A stretch of DNA of 64,000 nucleotides from Tetragonia tetragonoides (taxonomy: Eukaryota > Streptophyta > Magnoliopsida > Caryophyllales > Aizoaceae), in assembly GCA_038025085.1 (NCBI GenBank), contig CM076140.1:17752001-17816000 (forward strand), in the 5' to 3' direction. Positions 56,652 to 64,000 of the stretch are shown here, piece by piece (within the stretch, counting starts at the first letter, position 1; each line of letters begins with the position of its first letter). The notes beneath the pieces are model-generated. The model searched no databases. It saw only the letters and a program-made list of their open reading frames with translations, and was not told where the DNA came from. The position numbers were made by a program, and so were the translations under genes.

Positions 56652-58001
56652 ATGGTGAAATCCTTTGAAAATCTGTTCGATGCCTGGTGCAAAAACCTGA
56701 CTGTAGAAGATAAACTTGAATTAACCCTGTTTCATGTTTCTACCTTGCTGACTTTAAGACCAACCAAAATATTGTAGCCCCTTCTTCGATCTGCTCTGAG
56801 TTATTGGGATTCTGACCTGCATGTTTTCCATTTCGGTAACTTTGAACTATGCCCTTTAGTTGAGGAGTTTTTTGCGATCACTAATATGCCAGATGTTCTT
56901 CCCTCAGTTGTGCCTTACTTGAGAGATGGTTTTAGGGATCAGTACAGAAAGTCCTTGGGTTTGTCATCTGCGAAGCCAAAAGCATGGTTCTTGGTGTCGA
57001 TGTCGACTTGGTTCAACTCTGCGAAAAGTTCGCTATTTCTTCTGAAAAGGATGCAATATTCAGACGTTGTCGCCGACAGGATTTTGTACTCTGCCTGTTA
57101 AATCACCTACTATTTGCTAATGCAGAATCTCCTAACTTGGGTAGAGCCTCGTTGCTGCGAGTGGTTAATCAAATGGTAGAAGGGCATTCTCCCTTGCATC
57201 TGGTTGTAGGGGAAACCATTACTGGGCTTGACAGGTTGAAAATCTCTCCTCACGAAGCTTTTTCTGGCAGCCCCCTACTGCTTCAAATTTGGTTATGTGA
57301 GCATCTGAGGTTAATTGAGTCACCAGATAATATGATAGCTCGTGTTCCTCGGGCTTGGTCAAAGAAAACCTAAACCGCCGGTAGCTTCTTGGTTAGGAAA
57401 AGGCTATATTCTAAAAAGTCCCTTGCTGAATGCGATGCCTTTTTTCATGCGGGACTTGTCATCCGTTGGCATGTGCCTTGGTGGAGCTTGACTTCCTTAG
57501 TGGCCTGTGATAACTTGATCCTTCATACTACCATATTGGGTCTATACAAGACCACTTTCTTCTTCCCCGGCCTCTAGGGTCATGAGGCAATACGGCTTGA
57601 AACAGGTTATCCCTCGTTAGGAGAATACGAGACCAAATATCGTAGCTTTGACCACTGAGTTTGCTGCGGATTGGGGAAAGTATTGGCATAGCCAGGACCG
57701 CTGGACTTTACCTCGGGTGATTGCCCCAACTCAAGTTTCTGAGACCTACCTGAATTGGCTTTCCTGCAATGATGGAGAAGCGAGATGAGCCCTTCGTCAT
57801 GAGGAGTGGGACCAACTAAAGCCTAGATATGACTCAAAAACAGGAAGCAAGAAAAGAAAGGAAGGCCCTCCAATGGGAGGCTATCATGTATTGAAAAGAG
57901 GTAAGCCCCCAGCTCAAGGAAGCGATCACATGCCGTCCTCAAGCCAGGGTCCTTTAAAGAAGAACTCTTCAACGAAGCCTTCTAAAGGGAAAAAGGATTA
58001 A
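56652..58001 (+). pseudogene. Antisense DUF7745-like gene of the Tat-type element, broken
   Basis: The start MVKSFENLFDAWCKNL is near a TATA box. Conserved-looking blocks are SYWDSDLHVFHFGNFELCP, VEEFFAITNMPDVLPS, LLNHLLFANAESPN, LLLQIWLCEHLR and WHVPWW, and a Lys/Ser/Gly-rich tail ends at 58001. Alternation of D-x-x-x-F-x-F-G and C-P-x-x-E-x-F/Y blocks resembles plant DUF7745-type proteins common in gypsy elements; function is unknown. Lesions are a TAG at about 56776, a frameshift near 56985, a TAA at 57371, a further frameshift near 57575 and a TAG at about 57618. No introns are needed. Confidence 0.65.
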
Positions 58002-58019
58002 AGTAGTTTTCTAAGAAAG

Positions 58020-58339
58020 CATGTCTAGTTTTGAAAAATAATGATAATAAGAATTTGTTTAGCTTAAACCCTCATAGTTGCATTCTATTTTTTTTTTAAC
58101 CTTATGGAGTTTTAATTCTTGCAATGTAAGCTTATTCGTTCAGTTTGAATAAAGATTATCCCTTTTGAATGAGTTGAATGGAATTGATTTTGATTTTGGC
58201 CGGGCCCCTAGAAGGGTTACCTACGTATCCAGTGTGGAATCAGGCCAGCGTAGTCCGTTCAAATTGTGTACGTCTTTTTTTTTCGGATTCCTTTTTTTTT
58301 TTTTTTTTTTGACGCAGCACTTCTTTAGTTGGTCCATAT
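58020..58339. other. Spacer between antisense gene and pol end
   Basis: T-rich, with a 20-bp T run at 58290-58310. It probably holds the convergent 3' ends. Confidence 0.5.
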
Positions 58340-61300
58340 TGGTGAGCTGACTGAACTCGATGGCATCAATATCCATGAGTCTGACTGCGCCTCCTGATAG
58401 AATGTTTTTGATGATGAACGGGCCGAACCAATTTGGTCGAAATTTGCCCCTGGGGTCGTAACTGGAGCACGTAATTCTTTCCAAACTAAGTCCTCTTCCT
58501 TTAAATTCCGAGGTCGAACCTTTTTGTTGAATGCTCTTGCCATGCGTTGCTGGTACATGTGGGAATGATATAGGGCCCGTAGGCGTCTTTCATCCGTGAA
58601 CATGAGCTCTTCGTAGCGGGCTCGTAACCATTGGTTTTCAGGAATTTCACCCTCTAAGGCTATGCGCATGGAGGGTAGTTGGACTTCTATGGGTAGAACT
58701 GCTTCCATTCCATAGACTAGGGAATAAGGTGTTGCTCCCGTAGAGGATCTTATGGATGTCCTATACCCCCAAAGGGTAAATGGAAGTTTTATGGGCCAAT
58801 CTTTGTAGTTTTCTATCATCTTTTCAATGATAGTCTTGAGGTTTTTGTTTGCGGCCTCTACTGCGCCATTGGTTTGGGGACGGTAAGGGGATGATTTGTG
58901 GTGCTGGATTTTGTAGTTTTTGAGGAGGGTGGTTGTTTCGGCTTTGAAATGGGATCCATGGTCACTTATGATTTCATGCGGAACGCCGTATCGGCAAATG
59001 ATGTTGTTCCTTATGAATTTGGACACTTGTTTGGAGGTAAGGACGGCATAGGACTGGGCCTCGACCCATTTGGTAAAATAGTCTATGGCTACTAGGATGT
59101 ATTCATGTCCTCTTGAGCCCTTTGGGGTGATCTTACCAATGATATCTATTCCCCATGCGGAAAACGGCCAAGGGGATGTGAAGTTGTGGAGCATCGAGGG
59201 TGGCATATGCTGCAGGTTGGCATATATCTGACATTTCTTGCACTTCTTGACATAGTCGTAGCAATCCCTTTCCATAGTAGTCCAGTAGTACCCCAGTCGT
59301 AAAACCTTTCTGGAGAGCATTCGACCATTCATGTGTGGTCCGCACACCCCATTATGCACCTCGTCCATAATCTCTGCGGCTTTTTCGGAGTTTACACATC
59401 TGAGGTTGACCCCATTGTAGGATTTTTTGTACAGAACCCCCTTGTATTCTATGTATTGTGCCGCTAAGAGACGGATGGCCCGTTGAGCTCTTAGTGGTGC
59501 GTCTTGAGGGTATATTCCTTTGGTGATGTAGTTGAATACGTCTTGGTACCAAGGATCTTCCTCAATCGGAGCCAGAGTCATCTCTGTGTCGAGATTGTTG
59601 CAAAAGGTTGGCTCGCTTCTTGTTTGTATACAAACGGGCATCATGCTAACCGGATCCAGTATGATAATCAAGGATGCTAATTTGGATAGAGCATCTGCAA
59701 ATTGATTGTCCTCTCGTGGAAGGTATGTGAAGGCTACTTCTTCAAAATTATCAAGCACTTTGTCCAAAAATTCCTGGTAGAGTGTTAGGCTCTCGCTGTG
59801 AACTTTTCACTTTTTGGAAACTTGATTGATGATTAGTAGGAAATTCCCATAGACCTTGAGTACTCGGATACCCAGGCCCACTACTGCTTGTAGACCGATG
59901 ATACATGCTTCATATTCAGTTGTGTTATTAGTGACAGGGAAGTCCAACTTTACTGAGATGGGAGTATGGGCTTCATTTGGAGATACTAGAAGCACTCATG
60001 CGTCGTAACCCTTTTGGTTAGACGCCCCGTCGAAATACATTTTCCAGCAATTTTCCTGAATTAAGGCCACATCTTTATGAGGAAAGTCATATTGCTCGTG
60101 TTCCTTGGCTGTGTGAGTGGGGTGCTCGGCCAAGTATTCCGGAACTGCATGCCCTTTGATGGTCTTGGTAGGATCAAACTTGAGATCGAATTCAGATAAC
60201 AAAACTTTCCACCTCGCGATTCTTCCACTTAGGATTGGCTTCTCGGATATATACTTGAGGGGATTCATTCTTGACCTTACTAGTACAGTTTGATTGAGTA
60301 TTTAATGTCTGAATTTCTTGGTGGCCCAAACTAGAGCTAAGCAGGTCTTTTCAAGGCTTGAATATCTGGTTTCATAGTCAATGACTTTCTTGCTTAAGTA
60401 ATATATGGCTCGTTCTTGATCTTCTATAGTCTGGGCTAGCATGGCCCCCATGGCAGTGTCAGTTACTGTCAAATAAAGGATTAATGGCAGGCCTTGTTTA
60501 GGAGGGGCAAGCATAGGCGGGTTGGAATAGATAATCTTTGATCTTGTCGAACGCTTCTTGGCACTGATCATCCCCCTCAATCTTGACCCCCTCTTCAGCT
60601 TCTTGAATATGGGTTCACATGTTATAGTGAACTTTGATATAAACCGACTTATGTACTGAAGTCGACCGAGGAACCCCCTAATTTCCGTTTCATTCTTAGG
60701 CGGCGACATTTCAACTATTGCTTTGATCTTGGATGGATCAATTTCAATTCCCCTTTGACTGACTACATAACTCAACCGCTTGCCCGACGTGACTCCGAAT
60801 GCACACTTTTGAGGATTCAGTCAGAAGTTGTACTTGCGTAATCTTTCAAAGAACTTGTGGAGCGCCTGAATGTGCCCGTCTCGGTGCCCGTCTTCGGCTT
60901 CTTTGTGCATCATATCATGCAATATAGTCGTGGCGGTCCTTTGGTAGGTTGCACCTGCGTTTTTCAATCCAAAGGGCATGACTCTGTAGCAATAAGTTCC
61001 CCACGGAGTTATGAACGTTGTTTTGCTCATGTCTTCTTTGGCCATCTAAACCTGATTATACCCTGTGTAACCGTCCATGAATGACAACAGGGCGTACTCA
61101 GCTGTGTTATCTACCAGAAGATCAATGTGGGGTAAAGAAAAATCGTCTTTTGGGCTAGCTTTGTTGAGATCTCTGAAATCGACGCAAATTTTGACTCGAC
61201 CATCTTTCTTAGGTACTGGAACCACATTGGCGATCCATTCAGGATAATCTGATACCACAATAAACCCAGCTGCAAGTTGCTTCTGTACCTCTTCCTTTAT

Positions 61301-61841
61301 CTTCAATGCCCATTCTGGTCGGAGACGCCGTAATTTCTGCTTAACTGGTTTAGCATCAGGGTACAAAGGGATTCTATGTTCGACTATTCTTCTTTCAATC
61401 CCTGGCATGTCCTTGTAAGAACAAGCAAAAACATCTGTGTATTGTTTCAAAGTTCAACAAATTGCTCACGTTCTTGTGTAGTTAAGGATAATCCAATTCT
61501 TACTTCCCGAGATTCGCTTTCATTGCTTAAATTAATTAACTTTGTTTCTCCACAATGGAGGTCTTTTGTTCATGATTGATTACTGCTTTTAGCAGATCTT
61601 TATGCAACTCATTTTCATCATTGGGTTTATAAATAGCTAAACAAGGTAACAAATAAGCAGAAGGATTTTTCATTTTATTGATATTAGAGTTGAAAACAGC
61701 AAGAAAGGGATCTGAATTTCCTTTCACATTGATACTAGACTTAGAAAAGGTAGAGGGGACACTCTCCGATCCTGACTCATATCTAGGACCTAAGCTAGAC
61801 ACTGACTCTGACTGAGACTCGGAATCAGATTCTTCCATCAT
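58340..61841 (-). pseudogene. Tat-type pol: reverse transcriptase, RNase H, second RNase H, integrase
   Basis: Minus strand, in order: pre-RT (KQYTDVFACSYKDMPGIERR), RT (ICVDFRDLNKASPKDDF, SFMDGYTGYNQ, CYRVMPFGLKNAGATYQR), thumb (IRGFLGRLQYISRFI), RNase H (LYLTVTDTAMGAML, YYLSKKVIDYETRYSSLEKT), second RNase H (CWKMYFDGASNQKG, NNTTEYEACIIGLQA) and integrase. Integrase has an HHCC zinc finger (CKKCQIYA), the core WGIDIIGKI ... IISDHGSH ... YRPQTNGAVEAANKNL, and a C-terminal FRPNWFGPFIIKNILSGGA. Frame breaks occur near 58480, 59800, 60000, 60280, 60800 and 61045. The catalytic YVDD block of RT, expected right after MMHKE (about 60880-60897), is missing by deletion. Confidence 0.85.
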
Positions 61842-63013
61842 TGGTCCTTCTCCGGTAGATATCGTAACTTTTCGTCCATTCGGGCTAGTCCAACTTACTT
61901 CTTTGCGTCATCCCATTATGACATCTTCAGTAGTATATATTAGGTCCGCAGGATTAAAGTTGCGATCATTGAGAGCCATTACCTCTTCATCCATTTCGGG
62001 AGCTTCAGCCGAATAGAAGACCTAGCAGTTGATTACCTGGCGCTTTGATCCAATCTTGACTTGCTGGTTCTAAGGGGTGGTGTGCCTCCTCGTCCAGTTG
62101 ATTGTAGTCTCGGAAGATTTCGAAACCCGGATGCGTGACCTTAGCTTTTTCGTCATAGTACTACTCAGGGAAGCCGTAATATGGGCAGTAGTCTCCTTGT
62201 ATGATGAACTGGCCATTTAGAGTGTGGCTATAGGGTGGGATGACTTGTTTTCCCTTAAGTTGTTTTCTTTGTTTCAGAGTTTGGATTTCCTTGTCAGTAG
62301 GTTCTTAGCCAAGCCCGAAAGAGTTGTTTTTGGCCTTGAATTTGAAGGTTGTGGGCCCTTGACCATTTCTTCCTACACCCATACCAGGTATGTACCCTTG
62401 CTTTTTGAGGAAACCATATAACATGAGGGTTCGAGTGTGGTATGAACGGTGCTTGATCCATTTTGAGCACGTTAACTTCAAGCTGTGGTTCATACCTTCG
62501 TATTGTGATCTTGAATATGTGGGACTTTGGAGGGGAGACAGTTCCGGAGTTAATAACATATTGAATGTCATACTTCAAACGGTAGCATTGCTAAGTGAGG
62601 TGGCCAAAACATCTGTGGTATTTGCAATAGAGGTAATGATCTTCTTCCTCTACCCAAACTCCTTCTAGGAATCGCAAATCTCTGTGGAAAAGTAAAGCGG
62701 TCATGACGTCATGAATTGGCACTGCCAGAGGCGTGAACTCATGGGTGGGAATGCTTGGCCTTTCCTTAGATAACCAATAGTGTGCGGGCCACATTGTTCC
62801 TTCATTAATGAAGGTCTGGATTTTGTCTCTCAGATCCCTGCAGTCATTGGTGTGATGTCCGCATGCTTGACAGTATTCGCAATAAACACTCGGATTTCCA
62901 TTTTCTGGGATGAGCTCATATGTTGGTCCTATTGAATGCATGTAGCCATATGCCCTCATTTGTTGAAAGATGCGTTCTTGAGACCAACGGGATTGCCCTT
63001 GATCTAGAACCAC
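61842..63013 (-). pseudogene. Tat-type gag/protease region
   Basis: Minus strand. A zinc knuckle CEYCQACGHHTNDC (CX2CX4HX4C) lies near 62880-62838, followed by a second CKYHRCFGHLT-type motif at about 62632-62600. A glycine-rich G-patch-like segment YGFLKKQGYIPGMGVGRNGQ is at about 62430-62370. An acidic Ser/Glu-rich linker (61841-61740) leads to pol. Frames shift several times. The upstream part of gag is cut off by the CACTA insertion. Confidence 0.7.
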
Positions 63014-63026
63014 TTTGCCATCTTCT

Positions 63027-64000
63027 CACTACGCCAGAAAAGGAAAAATATAACACCATAAATATAACGGTTATGAATATAACCGTTATTAGAATAAAAA
63101 ATTATAACGGTTTAATTAAAAACGTTATGGTTGGGAGTGCCTAGGATACCTTTACCGACTGGAACACGTAACATATAACACTTTTTGCTAGAAGCGTTAT
63201 AGTGATTTTCTCATGGACACATTGATAACATTTTTATTTAGAAGCGTTATAGACTTATAGTTGTGTTTCAACACTCAACAAGCGAAAAATACTTGAAATG
63301 GCAAACTTCCCTCAACTCATACATTCAACAAAGAAAATTCCCTTAACTTCCAAATTGCAAACCCTAACACAACCCCTATTTCAGCAAATTCTCTCTCCTT
63401 TCATCTTCTCCACCGCCAACCCCTCTCAAAAATGAAAACTTCACTGAGTTTGAAATGGTGTCAGCAAATTGGGGAAGAATTTGAAGACTGAAATTGCAGC
63501 GAATTGGGCAAGATTCTGAAAACTGAAATTACAGCGAATTGAGCGAGATTTGTCTAGATTTTTGGCTACTTTAGATTGGGCGTCATTAGGTTCAGGGTAA
63601 TTTGGTTATGGGTTATACTAGATTACAAGGATTGGGGTTAATCCGATAAAGTTACTCGAATCGGGTGGAAATTAAGCGTGACTGTTTCATCTTATTCTCA
63701 TGCTTCAGTTACTCGAAATTAAGATTCATGGGGGTCACAGAACAATGATCTCCGCACAAGAAAGGAATTGATCAATCTTTGATGATATAACAACCCCAAA
63801 TGAGGTATTTCTCTTCCTCTCTCTCCTCTTTATAGATGCATGGTGGTTGAGCGAATGAAAGTTGGAATTTAAACAGCGTTCTGAATTTTTGATTATAATG
63901 GTTTGTTGTGAAGTTGTGTTGAGATCCTAGCTTGAATTTTGTTTAGGATTTGAACATATTTAGGTGATTAATTTTTGCCTTATTAATTTAGTGATTTTTG
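63027..64000. mobile_element. Terminus and subterminal region of a CACTA (En/Spm) element
   Basis: CACTACGCCAGAAAAGG at 63027 is a typical CACTA terminal inverted repeat. The subterminal region has inverted motifs ATAACGGTTAT / ATAACCGTTAT (63063-63092), ATAACGGTTTAA, and direct GCGTTATAG motifs (about 63203 and 63245), typical of transposase-binding subterminal repeats. A 36-bp direct repeat with ACTGAAATT(G/A)CAGCGAATTG occurs at about 63487-63545. It continues past the window, and no transposase is seen in this part. Confidence 0.8.

Larger units (their letters stand above)
50662..63026 (-). mobile_element. Ty3/gypsy retrotransposon, Tat-type, with two antisense genes
   Basis: On the minus strand it reads gag, protease region, reverse transcriptase, RNase H, a second RNase H and integrase (63013 to 58340). 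An antisense block and a tandem-repeat region follow, then a purine tract and the 3' LTR (51970-50662). The second RNase H marks the Tat lineage. Antisense genes between pol and the 3' LTR and 3' tandem repeats are both described for this lineage. The 5' end is displaced by a CACTA insertion. Multiple lesions make it non-autonomous. Confidence 0.88.

Overview
This is nuclear DNA of a flowering plant, most likely a eudicot. Host genes are broken by spliceable GT-AG introns, the intergenic DNA is AT-rich with long CT and TAA microsatellites, and transposable elements of most plant classes are present (Ty1/copia, Ty3/gypsy of the Tat type, LINE, SINE, MULE, hAT, Stowaway, CACTA). I cannot name the species. 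All annotation is by eye from translations and motifs; no database search was run.

Layout. 1-5500: a Mutator-like (MULE) unit with a + strand transposase carrying a C-terminal OTU-like protease domain, facing an apparently intact three-exon plant mobile domain (PMD) gene on the - strand. Each gene has upstream of it an array of palindromes on a 33-bp period. 5500-12140: host gene for a TRM9/ABH8-type tRNA wobble-uridine methyltransferase, two coding exons with a 4-kb intron containing a LINE relic. 13290-18480: a decayed copia element split by an LTR-like insertion, itself split by a hAT element with an exact 8-bp target duplication. 18480-23060: no recognisable gene. 23060-32409: host SEN1/UPF1-like SF1 helicase gene, seven coding exons, with one frameshift and one in-frame stop in the second RecA domain. 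34115-39099 (-): host F-box gene of two exons, whose 3.8-kb intron holds a SINE and a Stowaway MITE. 39700-42740: LINE relics in both orientations. 45202-47784: an LTR followed by a primer-binding site but no recognisable internal domains. 47850-49041 (-): remnant of a transposon-associated gene of the kind found with ULP1-like proteases. 49200-50120: a degenerate TTCAT-rich tandem array. 50662-63026 (-): a large Tat-type Ty3/gypsy element with two antisense genes (PMD and DUF7745-like) between pol and the 3' LTR, all damaged. 63027 to the end: the terminus of a CACTA element inserted in the gag region.

How it fits together. The three host genes act independently (tRNA modification, RNA/DNA helicase, ubiquitin-ligase substrate choice); nothing suggests they form a cluster. 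The striking theme is in the mobile DNA. Two unrelated elements, one DNA transposon and one retrotransposon, each carry a PMD gene antisense to their mobility genes. In both, arrays of short palindromes at 30-33 bp spacing sit upstream of transcription units. Host PMD proteins (MAIN, MAIL1) influence transposon silencing, so an element-encoded anti-silencing or self-recognition module is a testable idea; it is inference, not shown by the sequence.
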